This document shows, piece by piece, positions 1 to 13,632 of a stretch of 64,000 nucleotides of DNA. The notes below the pieces were generated by a model. It was not told where the DNA came from. It did not search any database and saw only the letters and a program-made list of their open reading frames with translations. Where the stretch lies: positions 5,265,501 to 5,329,500 of the forward strand of contig NZ_CP101750.1 of assembly GCF_026810505.1 (NCBI RefSeq), in the 5' to 3' direction. The DNA comes from Streptomyces sp. Je 1-369. GTDB taxonomy: Bacteria; Actinomycetota; Actinomycetes; Streptomycetales; Streptomycetaceae. Numbering within the stretch: position 1 is the stretch's first letter; each line of letters begins with the position of its first letter. Both the position numbers and the translations under genes were made by a program.

Positions 1-1
1 G

Positions 2-151
2 TCCCGCGAGGTTCTGCTCGCCAAGCTGGCCGGTGCCATGAAGGGCAAGCAGACGCAGACTGCGCAGCTCTTCCAGGCTCTGCCGTCGAAGTTCGTCCGC
101 ACCGCGGAAGCGCTTCGCGCCAAGAAGGCCGAGCAGGGCGGTGCCGAGTAA
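2..151 (+). CDS. rplJ: Ribosomal protein L10 (C-terminal part)
   Basis: The last 49 residues of L10 are present and the start lies before the window. L10 is the base of the ribosomal stalk and binds dimers of L7/L12. The fragment has the long C-terminal helix used for L12 binding (the stretch LFQALPSKFVRTAEALRAKK) and ends in a charged tail at TAA. It is followed 113 bases later by rplL, the usual rplJ-rplL order. The identification rests on this context plus the C-terminal sequence. Confidence 0.9.
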   Translation, partial: SREVLLAKLAGAMKGKQTQTAQLFQALPSKFVRTAEALRAKKAEQGGAE

Positions 152-264
152 TTCGGCTCGCGCATTGATCGCCGCCCGCTAGGGCGACGGTCGCAGCGGG
201 CCCAACGTACGCCCGCCTTCATATACACCCGGCACCAGCCGAATTAGTGGAAGGATCGCCCATC

Positions 265-645
265 ATGGCGAAGCTCAGCCAGGAAGACCTGCTCGCTCAG
301 TTCGAGGACCTCACCCTCATCGAGCTCTCCGAGTTCGTGAAGGCCTTCGAGGAGAAGTTCGACGTCACCGCCGCCGCCGCGGTCGCCGCCGCCCCCGCCG
401 GCCCGGCCGCCGCCGCCGAGGTCGCCGAGGAGCAGGACGAGTTCGACGTCATCCTCACCGGCGCCGGCGAGAAGAAGATCCAGGTCATCAAGGTCGTGCG
501 CGAGCTCACCTCCCTGGGTCTCAAGGAGGCCAAGGACCTCGTCGACGGCACCCCGAAGCCGGTCCTCGAGAAGGTCACCAAGGAGGCCGCCGAGAAGGCT
601 GCCGAGTCCCTCAAGGGCGCCGGTGCCTCCGTCGAGGTCAAGTGA
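265..645 (+). CDS. rplL: Ribosomal protein L7/L12
   Basis: This encodes the 126-residue stalk protein L7/L12, which recruits EF-G, EF-Tu and IF2 to the ribosome. An N-terminal dimerisation helix is followed by an Ala/Pro/Gly hinge (about residues 35-55). The globular C-terminal domain carries the factor-binding motif [12 protein letters not shown] and the [11 protein letters not shown] helix. The ATG at 265 was chosen because GGAAGGA lies 9 bases upstream. A terminator-like hairpin follows, separating rplJL from rpoBC. Confidence 0.98.
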   Translation: MAKLSQEDLLAQFEDLTLIELSEFVKAFEEKFDVTAAAAVAAAPAGPAAAAEVAEEQDEFDVILTGAGEKKIQVIKVVRELTSLGLKEAKDLVDGTPKPVLEKVTKEAAEKAAESLKGAGASVEVK

Positions 646-712
646 CTTCACGAGTCTTCTGACTCTGTTTCCCGCTCGTACGGCGTAACGCTGTAACGCG
701 CGGGTCGCCTAA

Positions 713-741
713 GGCGATCACCCATGTGGGTGGTCGCCTTT
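713..741 (+). terminator. Hairpin terminator/attenuator after rplL
   Basis: An 11-bp stem (GGCGATCACCC paired with GGGTGGTCGCC, one G-U pair) with a four-base loop is followed by TTT. It lies 68 bases after rplL. In many bacteria a partial terminator at this place sets the ratio of ribosomal to RNA polymerase subunits; whether it is partial here is inference. Confidence 0.75.
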
Positions 742-771
742 CGGCGTTCACGGGCGCCCCGCGGGGGTGCC

Positions 772-799
772 TTGCGATGTCGGTCCCGACGAGTATGGT
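772..799 (+). promoter_or_regulatory. Possible promoter upstream of rpoB
   Basis: TTGCGA and TATGGT are separated by 16 bases, resembling the principal sigma factor (HrdB) consensus. The match is moderate, and the site lies 420 bases before rpoB. Confidence 0.4.
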
Positions 800-1027
800 G
801 ATCTTCGTTGTGCCTCGGGACGGCCCGTGACGGTGACGATCTCAGGGCGATGTCGGGGCATGGGGGGCCTTGACGAACCGCACGCAGCGCGCAATTCTCA
901 GGACGCGTCGTCACAACGATCCGGATCCGAGGCATGGATCGGCGGCGAAGAGGGCAGTATCGATGTGCATCGAGGGCGTGGCTTGCAGCAGGGGTTGAGA
1001 ACAACGAGGGTCTTCAAAAACCCGCAC

Positions 1028-1056
1028 TGGACATCAGTGGGCCGAGTGGCTACACT
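1028..1056 (+). promoter_or_regulatory. Probable HrdB-type promoter of rpoBC
   Basis: TGGACA and TACACT are spaced by exactly 17 bases, close to the Streptomyces housekeeping consensus TTGAC-N17-TANNNT. Transcription from here would give a leader of about 157 bases before rpoB. Confidence 0.65.
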
Positions 1057-1219
1057 GACCCTTTGCGCTGCCTGTTAGCTGCCTCCTGCCCGTCACCAGG
1101 GGCATGCCCATGCTTGAGCACTGTGGATTTGATTCTCCCTGACCTGGGATGTCTGTCTCCGTGTCCAGCCTGGGACCGGTACGCGCGTAGTGAGTCCGAG
1201 CCCTCGGAAGGACCCCCTC

Positions 1220-4200
1220 TTGGCCGCCTCGCGCACTGCCTCGACCGCGAATACGAACAACGGCGCCAGCACCGCCCCGCTGCGCATCTCCTTTGCAAAG
1301 ATCAAGGAGCCCCTCGAGGTTCCGAACCTTCTTGCGCTGCAGACCGAGAGCTTTGACTGGCTGCTCGGCAATGACGCGTGGAAGGCTCGTGTCGAGGCGG
1401 CTCTGGACAGCGGACAGGACGTCCCCACCAAGTCCGGTCTGGAGGAGATCTTCGAGGAGATCTCCCCGATCGAGGACTTCTCCGGGTCGATGTCCCTGAC
1501 GTTCCGCGACCACCGTTTCGAGCCCCCGAAGAACTCCATCGACGAGTGCAAGGAGCGCGACTTCACGTTCGCCGCCCCGCTCTTCGTCACCGCCGAGTTC
1601 ACCAACAACGAGACCGGCGAGATCAAGTCCCAGACGGTCTTCATGGGCGATTTCCCGCTCATGACCAACAAGGGCACCTTCGTCATCAACGGCACCGAGC
1701 GTGTCGTCGTGTCGCAGCTGGTCCGTTCGCCGGGCGTCTACTTCGATTCCTCGATCGACAAGACGTCCGACAAGGACATCTTCTCCGCCAAGATCATCCC
1801 GTCCCGGGGTGCCTGGCTGGAGATGGAGATCGACAAGCGCGACATGGTCGGTGTCCGCATCGACCGCAAGCGCAAGCAGTCGGTCACCGTTCTGCTCAAG
1901 GCTCTCGGTTGGACGACCGAGCAGATCCTCGAGGAGTTCGGCGAGTACGAGTCCATGCGCGCCACCCTGGAGAAGGACCACACCCAGGGCCAGGACGACG
2001 CGCTGCTCGACATCTACCGCAAGCTCCGTCCGGGCGAGCCGCCGACCCGTGAGGCCGCTCAGACGCTGCTTGAGAACCTCTACTTCAACCCCAAGCGCTA
2101 CGACCTCGCGAAGGTCGGCCGCTACAAGGTCAACAAGAAGCTGGGTGCGGACGCTCCGCTCGACGCGGGCATCCTCACGGTCGAGGACATCATCGCCTCG
2201 ATCAAGTACCTGGTGAAGCTGCACGCCGGTGAGGTCGAGACCGTTGGCGACAGCGGCACGTCGATCGTCGTCGAGACCGACGACATCGACCACTTCGGCA
2301 ACCGTCGTCTGCGTAACGTCGGCGAGCTCATCCAGAACCAGGTCCGCACGGGTCTGGCTCGTATGGAGCGCGTCGTCCGCGAGCGCATGACGACCCAGGA
2401 CGTCGAGGCGATCACGCCGCAGACCCTGATCAACATTCGCCCGGTCGTGGCGTCGATCAAGGAATTCTTCGGCACCTCGCAGCTGTCGCAGTTCATGGAC
2501 CAGAACAACCCGCTGTCGGGTCTCACCCACAAGCGCCGTCTGTCGGCGCTTGGCCCGGGTGGTCTCTCCCGTGAGCGGGCCGGCTTCGAGGTCCGTGACG
2601 TGCACCCGTCTCACTACGGCCGCATGTGCCCGATTGAGACCCCCGAAGGCCCGAACATCGGTCTGATCGGTTCGCTCGCCTCGTACGGCCGCGTCAACGC
2701 GTTCGGCTTCGTCGAGACGCCGTACCGCAAGGTCGTCGAGGGCCAGGTCACCGACGACGTCGACTACCTGACGGCCGACGAGGAGGACCGCTTCGTCATC
2801 GCGCAGGCCAACGCGCCGCTGACGGACGACCTCCACTTCGCCGAGGCCCGCGTCCTGATCCGCCGCCGTGGCGGAGAGATCGACTACGTGCCCGGCACGG
2901 ACGTCGACTACATGGACGTCTCGCCGCGCCAGATGGTGTCGGTCGCGACCGCGATGATCCCGTTCCTCGAGCACGACGACGCCAACCGTGCCCTCATGGG
3001 CGCGAACATGATGCGTCAGGCCGTGCCGCTGATCACCGCCGAGGCCCCCCTCGTCGGCACCGGCATGGAGTACCGCTGCGCGGTCGACGCCGGTGACGTG
3101 ATCAAGGCCGAGAAGGCCGGTGTGGTCCAGGAGGTCTCCGCGGACTACGTCACGGTCACCAACGACGACGGCACGTACACCACGTACCGCATCGCCAAGT
3201 TCTCCCGGTCGAACCAGGGCACCTCCGTCAACCAGAAGGTTGTCGTCGACGAGGGCGCCCGCGTGATCGAGGGCCAGGTCCTGGCCGACGGTCCCGCGAC
3301 CGAAGAGGGCGAGATGGCCCTCGGCAAGAACCTGCTCGTGGCGTTCATGCCCTGGGAAGGTCACAACTACGAGGACGCGATCATCCTGTCGCAGCGCCTC
3401 GTGCAGGACGACGTCCTCTCCTCGATCCACATCGAGGAGCACGAGGTCGACGCCCGTGACACCAAGCTCGGCCCGGAGGAGATCACCCGGGACATCCCGA
3501 ACGTCTCCGAAGAGGTCCTCGCCGACCTCGACGAGCGCGGCATCATCCGTATCGGTGCCGAGGTCGTCGCAGGCGACATCCTCGTCGGCAAGGTCACGCC
3601 CAAGGGTGAGACCGAGCTGACGCCGGAGGAGCGTCTGCTCCGCGCGATCTTCGGTGAGAAGGCGCGCGAGGTGCGCGACACCTCCCTGAAGGTGCCGCAC
3701 GGTGAGATCGGCAAGGTCATCGGCGTCCGCGTCTTCGACCGTGAAGAGGGCGACGAGCTGCCGCCGGGCGTGAACCAGCTGGTTCGTGTCTACGTGGCGC
3801 AGAAGCGCAAGATCACGGACGGCGACAAGCTGGCCGGACGCCACGGCAACAAGGGTGTTATCTCGAAGATCCTTCCGATCGAGGACATGCCGTTCCTCGA
3901 GGACGGAACTCCGGTCGACATCATCCTGAACCCGCTGGGTGTGCCGTCCCGAATGAACCCGGGACAGGTCCTTGAGATCCACCTCGGCTGGCTCGCCAGC
4001 CGTGGCTGGGACGTCTCCGGCCTCGCGGACGAGTGGGCGCAGCGCCTCCAGGCCATCGGCGCCGACCAGGTCGACCCCGGCACGAACGTCGCCACCCCCG
4101 TCTTCGACGGTGCGCGTGAGGACGAGCTCGCCGGTCTGCTCCAGCACACCATCCCGAACCGCGACGGCGAGCGCATGGTGCTCCCGTCCGGCAAGGCGCA

Positions 4201-4705
4201 GCTGTTCGACGGCCGCTCCGGCGAGCCGTTCCCGGACCCGATCTCGGTCGGGTACATGTACATCCTCAAGCTGCACCACCTGGTCGACGACAAGCTCCAC
4301 GCGCGTTCGACCGGTCCGTACTCGATGATCACCCAGCAGCCGCTGGGTGGTAAGGCACAGTTCGGTGGCCAGCGCTTCGGTGAGATGGAGGTGTGGGCGC
4401 TGGAGGCATACGGCGCCGCGTACGCCCTCCAGGAGCTGCTGACGATCAAGTCCGACGACGTGACCGGCCGCGTGAAGGTCTACGAGGCCATCGTCAAGGG
4501 CGAGAACATCCCCGAGCCCGGCATTCCCGAGTCCTTCAAGGTGCTCATCAAGGAAATGCAGTCCCTGTGCCTCAACGTGGAGGTGCTGTCCTCGGACGGC
4601 ATGTCCATCGAGATGCGCGACACCGACGAGGACGTCTTCCGCGCGGCGGAGGAGCTCGGTATCGACCTGTCCCGGCGCGAGCCGAGCAGCGTCGAAGAGG
4701 TCTGA
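1220..4705 (+). CDS. rpoB: RNA polymerase beta subunit
   Basis: This is the 1161-residue beta subunit of RNA polymerase, which forms much of the catalytic cleft and the rifampicin pocket. The TTG at 1220 was chosen because GGAAGGA sits 7 bases upstream and the protein then begins LAASRTAST, matching the 1161-residue length I know for Streptomyces. The rifampicin cluster spans about residues 418-448 ([16 protein letters not shown] then [13 protein letters not shown]). D427, H437 and S442 are wild type, so no classical resistance change is visible. Later conserved blocks include [18 protein letters not shown] and [10 protein letters not shown]. Only one rpoB is present. It precedes rpoC by 96 bases. 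Confidence 0.99.
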   Translation: MAASRTASTANTNNGASTAPLRISFAKIKEPLEVPNLLALQTESFDWLLGNDAWKARVEAALDSGQDVPTKSGLEEIFEEISPIEDFSGSMSLTFRDHRFEPPKNSIDECKERDFTFAAPLFVTAEFTNNETGEIKSQTVFMGDFPLMTNKGTFVINGTERVVVSQLVRSPGVYFDSSIDKTSDKDIFSAKIIPSRGAWLEMEIDKRDMVGVRIDRKRKQSVTVLLKALGWTTEQILEEFGEYESMRATLEKDHTQGQDDALLDIYRKLRPGEPPTREAAQTLLENLYFNPKRYDLAKVGRYKVNKKLGADAPLDAGILTVEDIIASIKYLVKLHAGEVETVGDSGTSIVVETDDIDHFGNRRLRNVGELIQNQVRTGLARMERVVRERMTTQDVEAITPQTLINIRPVVASIKEFFGTSQLSQFMDQNNPLSGLTHKRRLSALGPGGLSRERAGFEVRDVHPSHYGRMCPIETPEGPNIGLIGSLASYGRVNAFGFVETPYRKVVEGQVTDDVDYLTADEEDRFVIAQANAPLTDDLHFAEARVLIRRRGGEIDYVPGTDVDYMDVSPRQMVSVATAMIPFLEHDDANRALMGANMMRQAVPLITAEAPLVGTGMEYRCAVDAGDVIKAEKAGVVQEVSADYVTVTNDDGTYTTYRIAKFSRSNQGTSVNQKVVVDEGARVIEGQVLADGPATEEGEMALGKNLLVAFMPWEGHNYEDAIILSQRLVQDDVLSSIHIEEHEVDARDTKLGPEEITRDIPNVSEEVLADLDERGIIRIGAEVVAGDILVGKVTPKGETELTPEERLLRAIFGEKAREVRDTSLKVPHGEIGKVIGVRVFDREEGDELPPGVNQLVRVYVAQKRKITDGDKLAGRHGNKGVISKILPIEDMPFLEDGTPVDIILNPLGVPSRMNPGQVLEIHLGWLASRGWDVSGLADEWAQRLQAIGADQVDPGTNVATPVFDGAREDELAGLLQHTIPNRDGERMVLPSGKAQLFDGRSGEPFPDPISVGYMYILKLHHLVDDKLHARSTGPYSMITQQPLGGKAQFGGQRFGEMEVWALEAYGAAYALQELLTIKSDDVTGRVKVYEAIVKGENIPEPGIPESFKVLIKEMQSLCLNVEVLSSDGMSIEMRDTDEDVFRAAEELGIDLSRREPSSVEEV

Positions 4706-4712
4706 CGGGTTG

Positions 4713-4739
4713 GCCGGCCGGATCGCGTATCCGGCCGGC
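4713..4739 (+). promoter_or_regulatory. Hairpin between rpoB and rpoC
   Basis: A perfect 11-bp stem (GCCGGCCGGAT with ATCCGGCCGGC) with loop CGCGT fills the rpoB-rpoC gap. It is followed by CTCTCC, not a T run, so it is more likely a processing or stability element than a strong terminator. Confidence 0.5.
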
Positions 4740-4801
4740 TCTCCCCGGACCCGTTCAGACCATGATTGAGACTCGACCCCGAAAGAGGGATTGACGACAA
4801 A

Positions 4802-8716
<3,915 letters not shown>

Positions 8717-8730
8717 GCTGAGTTGAGTTG

Positions 8731-8766
8731 AAGGGCGCTCGCCTCCTTCGGGGGGTGGGCGCCCTT
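8731..8766. terminator. Terminator after rpoC (possibly bidirectional)
   Basis: The arms AAGGGCGC and GCGCCCTT, with additional partly paired bases inside, enclose a loop containing CTTCGG. The hairpin lies between the convergent rpoC and M48 protease genes and could stop transcription from both sides. Confidence 0.75.
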
Positions 8767-8777
8767 CGGCGTTTCCG

Positions 8778-9782
8778 CTACCGGGTCGGCTCCAGGTAGG
8801 GCTTCAGGCGGTGCAGCCTGGTCGGGTAGTCGGGGTGCGTGGAGAGGAGCCGGGCCAGCAGCCCCGGTGCGTGGGGGCTCGCCCCGGCGGCCGCCAGGGA
8901 CGGGCGCCCGGACGCGGTCTCGGCCGCGTGCATGGCCACGAGTACCTGCGCGAGGGTCGGGCCGAACCCCAGTGCGGCGGCATGCCGGTCCGCGCGCAGC
9001 TCGGCCCGGCGCCCCACGGCCGCGATGAGGTACGGCGTGACGAGCAGGACGAGGGGCAGGCCGTAGAGGAGGGTGAGCGTGGAGTACGTGAGGGCGGCGA
9101 TCACGAGGACCAGCGCCGCGGTGGCCGCCCAGGAGAAGGATCGGGTGACGGCCATGGCGAAGCTGACGGCCAGGCGTATGGCGTACCAGGCCGCCCGGCC
9201 CGGAAGCGCGTACCAACAGCCGAGCAGCGACGTCCAGACGTGCCCCCCGGTGTGGTGCCCCAGCTCGTGCGCGAGGACCGCGGCGAGCTGGGAGCTGGGC
9301 AGGTGGTCCAGGGCGAAGCGGGTGACGCCGACGATGTGGCCGGCGGCGGCGTACGCGTTCAGGTGGTCGCTGTCCTCGACCCATAGCTCGTACGTCCGGC
9401 CGTCGACGCCCGCGCGGGCGGTCACTTCGCGCCAGACGGGGGCGAGGCGCGCGTACTCGTCGGGCATGGGGCGGTGCAGCCGGAGGAGATGGCGGGCGAG
9501 GAGGTCCTCGGTCGGACGGTGGAAGAGCAGGGCTCCGGACGCCAGCCAGACCACGGGCGGTATCCAGAGCGGAACCCCCAGCCAGGCGTCGAGCCCGCCG
9601 GACAGCAGCAGGAGCACCAGCAGGCTCATGAGCGTGCCGGGCAGGAGAAGAATCAGCTGGCCGAGGGCCGTCGCGTCGACTCCGCGCTGGTGAGCGGAGT
9701 AGTGGACGCGGCCGCTCCGGTGGCGGTAGTCGAGGTCGTCGTCAGGTGGGTCGGGGTGCGGGGGATCGGTCGGGCGGTCCAT
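8778..9782 (-). CDS. M48-family membrane metalloprotease
   Basis: This is a 334-residue predicted zinc protease anchored in the membrane. Two hydrophobic segments near residues 40-62 and 70-88 precede the catalytic motif HELGH (172-176). Further hydrophobic segments lie near 200-255. The third ligand is probably E261 in ELRAD, giving the HExxH...ExxxD pattern of M48 (HtpX/BlaR-like) peptidases. The ATG at 9782 has GGAGG 6 bases upstream. It is the last gene of the minus-strand block and starts 60 bases after the PycTM-like gene, so co-transcription is likely. The substrate is unknown. In this context it could act as a membrane effector or a quality-control protease; that is inference. Confidence 0.85.
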   Translation of the reverse strand: MDRPTDPPHPDPPDDDLDYRHRSGRVHYSAHQRGVDATALGQLILLLPGTLMSLLVLLLLSGGLDAWLGVPLWIPPVVWLASGALLFHRPTEDLLARHLLRLHRPMPDEYARLAPVWREVTARAGVDGRTYELWVEDSDHLNAYAAAGHIVGVTRFALDHLPSSQLAAVLAHELGHHTGGHVWTSLLGCWYALPGRAAWYAIRLAVSFAMAVTRSFSWAATAALVLVIAALTYSTLTLLYGLPLVLLVTPYLIAAVGRRAELRADRHAAALGFGPTLAQVLVAMHAAETASGRPSLAAAGASPHAPGLLARLLSTHPDYPTRLHRLKPYLEPTR

Positions 9783-9807
9783 GGTCAGCCTCCAGGCACG
9801 GATGTCG

Positions 9808-9845
9808 GGCGATGGGTGGGACGTCAGGCGATGGGCGGGACGTCA
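9808..9845 (-). repeat. 19-bp tandem duplication at the end of the PycTM-like gene
   Basis: Two adjacent 19-bp copies (GGCGATGGGYGGGACGTCA on the plus strand) differ at one base. The second copy contains the stop codon of the PycTM-like gene; the first lies in the gap before the M48 gene. It looks like a recent slippage duplication. Confidence 0.8.
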
Positions 9846-10376
9846 GCCGATGAGCAGGGCGCCGGGGAGCAGCACCAGGCTCGTGGCGAAGGCGAGCAGG
9901 CCTACGCGTATCCACTGGTGCTTGCGCAGGGCGATGCGGCTGGTTTCGGACAGTGCCGTGAGCGTGGCGGGCAGGGGCGCTCGTTCGGTCTCGGCCAGGG
10001 CCTGCGCCAGGTGGCCGCTGTGTGCCGCTCGCCGGACGTCGCCGAAGTAGGACAGCGGAGCGCCGGGCACCCAGCTGGTGCCGGCGCCGTACCGCGGCAG
10101 TACGGCCATGAGCATGGCCAGGAGCGCCACGGCGAGCGCGAGGACTCCGGACCACCACGCCGAGCTGCCCGGGACGGAGAGTGCGTCCGGGCTGCACTCG
10201 TGCCGGGCCAGCAGGCCGCCGAAGCCTCCCGCCGCCACTCCGAGCGCTGCCGCGAGGACCGCTGCCTTGGAGTCGGCGCGGGCGATCTCGGCGCGCTGGT
10301 CGGCGAGGAGGCGTTCGGCGGCCCCTGCTCCCGGCTCGGCGACGGGAGGCGGTGGTGGTGCGTTCGTGGCGGTCAC
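9843..10376 (-). CDS. Pycsar effector-like (PycTM, DUF5706) membrane protein
   Basis: This 177-residue protein resembles the transmembrane Pycsar effector family. That family is triggered by cyclic pyrimidine nucleotides to damage the membrane of phage-infected cells. Visible signatures are the ADSKA motif (34-38) leading straight into a first hydrophobic helix (about 39-57), a second helix (about 76-94) ending in LPRYG, a short PLSYFGD segment (107-113), a conserved lysine (KHQW, about 152) and a final hydrophobic helix (157-176). It starts with GTG sharing the GTGA overlap with the stop of the upstream SPFH-like gene, so translation is probably coupled. The nearby cyclase supports the assignment. 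The identification is by motif pattern only. Confidence 0.75.
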   Translation of the reverse strand: MTATNAPPPPPVAEPGAGAAERLLADQRAEIARADSKAAVLAAALGVAAGGFGGLLARHECSPDALSVPGSSAWWSGVLALAVALLAMLMAVLPRYGAGTSWVPGAPLSYFGDVRRAAHSGHLAQALAETERAPLPATLTALSETSRIALRKHQWIRVGLLAFATSLVLLPGALLIG

Positions 10377-11377
10377 GGGGTGAGGTCCGCTCGCTCGTCG
10401 CCGACTTCCCGGGGCGCGGGTACCGGGGGCGGCTCCGGCGTGGACTGCTCCCGGGTGAGTCCCTCGACGTGCTGGTTGAAGATCTCGTACATGAAGTCCA
10501 GGGCCCGCCGCTTGGGCCCCTCCAGTTCGTAGTCCTCCGCGCTGTCGCCGCTGAGGAGTTCCCGCGCCAGCTCCACCTCGGCGAGCACCAGCCGGAGCCG
10601 GTCCTCGCGCATGCGGTCGACGACGAGCCGTGAATCCTGCGGGTTCCCCGCGAGGTGCATGGCCCAGGCCACCACACCGCCCTGTTCGAGGTAACGCTGG
10701 TAGAACTCGATCTTCTCGGCCTCCAGCTTGCGGAGTTCCGCCGCCAGCTGCTCCGTGCGCAGCTGTTCGGCGGCGTGGTGGTCGATGGACTGGAGGCGCC
10801 GCCGGTGGTCGATGTCCTGCTGGTCGCGGCGGAGCCGCAGCGTCCAGGTCACGTTCAGGCCCGCGGTCCTGCCGGGCGGTATCCGGCCGGAGAGTACGTG
10901 CAGCACCTCGTGCTCGGCGCTCGCGCTGTCGTGGACGGCGAACCGGCGCGTGAGGGGGCGTGCGGCCCGCCGCAGCTCGTCGAGCAGCAGGGCCGGTACG
11001 TTCCGGTGGCCGCTTCCGACGAAGGCGACGGGGTCGGCGACCCGCCACGACAGGTCGACGGTGGCGATGAACTCGAAGGCGTCGTCGTCGCTGGGCAGGG
11101 GGATCTCGGCCCGGTACGGATGGACGCCCATGTCCACCTCGTACACCGCTGTGCAGCGTTTCGCCGCCACCTCGCGGCGGCTCGGGCGCAGGGGCGGCAG
11201 ATAGGCGTCGTATCCGCCTCTGGCGGTCGAGAAGACCAGGGCGTGGTCGATGCGGGTCAGCGCTCTGCGGGCGAACCCGAACCGGGAGAGCTGCCGCACG
11301 GTGATGACGGGGTCGATCAGCGGGGTGTGCCGGTGGGCCGGTTGCCGCCAGTCCGGCGGTGGGCGGAAGTCGGGCAT
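10373..11377 (-). CDS. SPFH/band-7-like protein with coiled coil
   Basis: This 334-residue protein has no transmembrane helix that I can see. Residues about 75-185 resemble the SPFH (stomatin/prohibitin/flotillin/HflKC) core: an FEFIATVDLSWRVADP strand region, an R-rich helix and a final strand around GLNVTWTLRL. A charged coiled coil follows (about 185-230, rich in R, Q and E), with a helical C-terminus and a Pro-rich tail. The ATG at 11377 has GAGGAGG 8 bases upstream. It overlaps the PycTM-like gene by 4 bases and starts 53 bases after the P-loop gene. SPFH proteins often organise membrane complexes with proteases, which fits PycTM and M48 neighbours. The family call is tentative. Confidence 0.6.
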   Translation of the reverse strand: MPDFRPPPDWRQPAHRHTPLIDPVITVRQLSRFGFARRALTRIDHALVFSTARGGYDAYLPPLRPSRREVAAKRCTAVYEVDMGVHPYRAEIPLPSDDDAFEFIATVDLSWRVADPVAFVGSGHRNVPALLLDELRRAARPLTRRFAVHDSASAEHEVLHVLSGRIPPGRTAGLNVTWTLRLRRDQQDIDHRRRLQSIDHHAAEQLRTEQLAAELRKLEAEKIEFYQRYLEQGGVVAWAMHLAGNPQDSRLVVDRMREDRLRLVLAEVELARELLSGDSAEDYELEGPKRRALDFMYEIFNQHVEGLTREQSTPEPPPVPAPREVGDERADLTP

Positions 11378-11430
11378 GGCGCGTGCCTCCTCGAAGGGGC
11401 GTGCGGGTGGTGTGGCGGTGCGGGGTGGTG

Positions 11431-13632
11431 TCAGCGGCGGTGCGGCAGTACGGCCAGCAGCCGGGCGGCGACGGCGGGCGGGGGAGCGCCGTCCTCGCCG
11501 TGCAGGGTGCGCAGGAGGTGGCTGAGGCGCTGGTGCTCGGAGGCGGTGGTGACCAGGGCCGGGAGCAGGCCGGTCAGCGCGAGCTCGGTCGACGGGTCGT
11601 GGTCGGCGGCGCGGACCCAGGCGCCCAGCTCCTCCAGCGCGGCCCTCGTGTGCCCGCGGTCGTCGAGTGCCGAGCGCCAGAGCCGCGCGATGTCGCCGGC
11701 CGCGCCGCCTCCGTCGGCCGCTGACGTCGCGTACCAGGCGAGGACCAGCGGACGTCCGTACCGCGCGTCCTCGTCCCGGCGCGCGCACGCGCTGAGGAAG
11801 CCGCGCAGGGCGAGGTCGTGCACGGGCCGGTCCTGGTCGAGTCGGCGCAGCAGTTCGGCGAGGACCCGCTCGCCGGCCGGGGAGAGCAGCAGCAGCTCCA
11901 CGGACTGGGCGAGCTGGCGCACCATGTGCTCGTCGGGGACCTGCTCGTCGTCGTCCTCGTCGAGGGCCGCGTACTCCTTGCGTACGGCGCTCCGGAGCGC
12001 GGCGAGGGTCTGGTCAGGGCGCTCGGCGCCGATCAGGCCGTAGGCGCGGATGGCCACCCATCGCATCGCCTGGTCCTCGCTCTCGCACCAGGAGTCGAGG
12101 ACGGTCGGGATGTTGGGCGCTTCCAGGAGGTGCGCGAGCGTCAGGGAGTTGACCGCGACGAGACGGTGCCTGAACAGGCGGGACGTGGCCCACGGTTCGA
12201 TGATCAGGGCCATGGTGGAGGGCAGGTCCGCGTACGCCAGGACGGCGACGGTCGACGCCGCGCGGGTGCGCACGAGTGGCCTTCCGTCACCGGCGAGCCG
12301 CTGGAGCCAGTGGACGAGGGCTGGCCTGGCCGACGGATGCCCGGTCCACACCTCGCGCAGCAGCACCAGCGAGACCCGGTCGTCGAGGAACGCGGCCTTG
12401 GACTGGGTGACCGGCCCCCACTCCGTGTTCTCCTCCTCCGGGTACCACCGGGCGCGGGCGAGCTGGAGGCGCTTGCCGATGTGGGTGCCGAAGACGGGGA
12501 CCTCGGGCTGCAGGGCGGAGTTCGCGGTCTTCTGGAGGAAGGCGTACAGCAGGTCGCTCAGTTCCGCCGTGAGCGCGTAGGGGCCTCCGTCGAAGGCGGC
12601 CAGCGCGATGAGGAACGCCTTGTCCCGCAGCGGGATGAGTTCCTCGTTCTCGTCGAACCACTCCTGGACCTGGGTCTCCAGGGTGTACAGCGAGAACGTG
12701 CCGACCGTCTCCTCGGTGACCTCGCCGTCGGCGTACCGCTTGAGGTGCTTGGCGAAGGCGGCGACCTCGCGCAGCTGGTGGCCGCGTGCCAGGAACGTCG
12801 AGACGGCGGGCAGCGCGAGGAGACGGTCCGCGGCCGCGCCGTCGGTCAGTTGACGCAGGTGGCGCGTCAGTACGTCGCCGGGGCTCGGCGGTCTCCACTC
12901 GACGGCGGCGATGTCCTCCAGGGCGGCCAGGGGGCCGACCGTGATCACCAAGTACGCGTCGTCGTGTTCGAGTCGGCCGCGGGCGGCGAGGAGGTGCGGC
13001 TCCCTGAGCGGCTGGTCGCGGCGGGTGGTCAGGTCGCAGAGCACATACCCCTTGGCGGGCTGCTGGTCGTCGCTGAGCTGCTGGACGAGTTGCGCCGGTG
13101 TGGTGTCGCGTACGAGGGAGCGGACGGGGGAGGCGCCCAGGCGGTGGAGCAGCATCAGCGCGGCGGTACGGCGGCCGCTGAAGTGCGGGCCCGAGAGCAC
13201 GATGACCCGCTCCCTGCGCAGCCGCTCCAACAGGGCCTCGAACGTGGGCTCGTCGGTGACGAAGTACGGGGCGAGGCGGTCCAGTGTCGCCGGTGGGACC
13301 TCGCCGGAGCCGTGTCGCGTGGCGGAGACACCGAAGTGGAAGATCTCCGTCTTGCTGCCCATGATCACGTCGCCCGCGACCAGGCCGCCGCTCACGCCGT
13401 GCTGGTCACCCGCGACCAGGCTGCCGCCGAAGCGGGCGTTGTCGCCGACGCCCATCGCCTTGGGGCTGTGGTCGACCAGGTCCCGGCGGGCGGACCACGC
13501 GTCCTGCGGCTGGTCCCGCCCGTCCTGCTGGTCCTCGGCCTCGGCCGACTCGGGGTCTGTCTGCTGGGGGTTCTCGGGGGCGTCCCTGTCGCTGCCCGCC
13601 TGCTGCCGGGGTCCCGGTTCGCCCGCGTTCAT
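11431..13632 (-). CDS. P-loop (STAND-like) protein with helical-repeat C-terminus
   Basis: This is a 733-residue cytosolic protein. Residues 1-60 are disordered and acidic. Residues 64-101 form a glycine-rich module (FGGSLVAGDQHGVSG at 68-82) almost identical to one in the cyclase tail. A nucleotide-binding domain follows, with a variant Walker A GPHFSGRRT (148-156), where the usual Lys is Arg, and a Walker B-like GYVLCDL (195-201). The remainder (about 330-733) is alpha-helical and repetitive, HEAT/ARM-like. This layout recalls STAND-type conflict-system proteins, which sense and oligomerise. The ATG shares an ATGA overlap with the cyclase stop, so the two are translated as a coupled pair. 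The function is not established; scaffold or sensor is an inference. Confidence 0.65.
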   Translation of the reverse strand: MNAGEPGPRQQAGSDRDAPENPQQTDPESAEAEDQQDGRDQPQDAWSARRDLVDHSPKAMGVGDNARFGGSLVAGDQHGVSGGLVAGDVIMGSKTEIFHFGVSATRHGSGEVPPATLDRLAPYFVTDEPTFEALLERLRRERVIVLSGPHFSGRRTAALMLLHRLGASPVRSLVRDTTPAQLVQQLSDDQQPAKGYVLCDLTTRRDQPLREPHLLAARGRLEHDDAYLVITVGPLAALEDIAAVEWRPPSPGDVLTRHLRQLTDGAAADRLLALPAVSTFLARGHQLREVAAFAKHLKRYADGEVTEETVGTFSLYTLETQVQEWFDENEELIPLRDKAFLIALAAFDGGPYALTAELSDLLYAFLQKTANSALQPEVPVFGTHIGKRLQLARARWYPEEENTEWGPVTQSKAAFLDDRVSLVLLREVWTGHPSARPALVHWLQRLAGDGRPLVRTRAASTVAVLAYADLPSTMALIIEPWATSRLFRHRLVAVNSLTLAHLLEAPNIPTVLDSWCESEDQAMRWVAIRAYGLIGAERPDQTLAALRSAVRKEYAALDEDDDEQVPDEHMVRQLAQSVELLLLSPAGERVLAELLRRLDQDRPVHDLALRGFLSACARRDEDARYGRPLVLAWYATSAADGGGAAGDIARLWRSALDDRGHTRAALEELGAWVRAADHDPSTELALTGLLPALVTTASEHQRLSHLLRTLHGEDGAPPPAVAARLLAVLPHRR

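Larger units (their letters stand above)
646..1219 (+). other. rplL-rpoB intergenic leader region
   Basis: This 574-base stretch contains no convincing gene. It holds the hairpin after rplL, two promoter-like sequences near 772-799 and 1028-1056, and a long untranslated leader to the TTG start of rpoB. Short open frames here lack ribosome binding sites and recognisable protein sequence. Confidence 0.7.

Noticed and set aside
767..1078. Small open frame in the rplL-rpoB gap
   Set aside because: No ribosome binding site and no protein-like composition; the region is better explained as promoter and leader.
2468..2600. Possible rifampicin-resistance variant in rpoB
   Set aside because: The cluster residues D427, H437 and S442 and their neighbours are the usual sensitive type.
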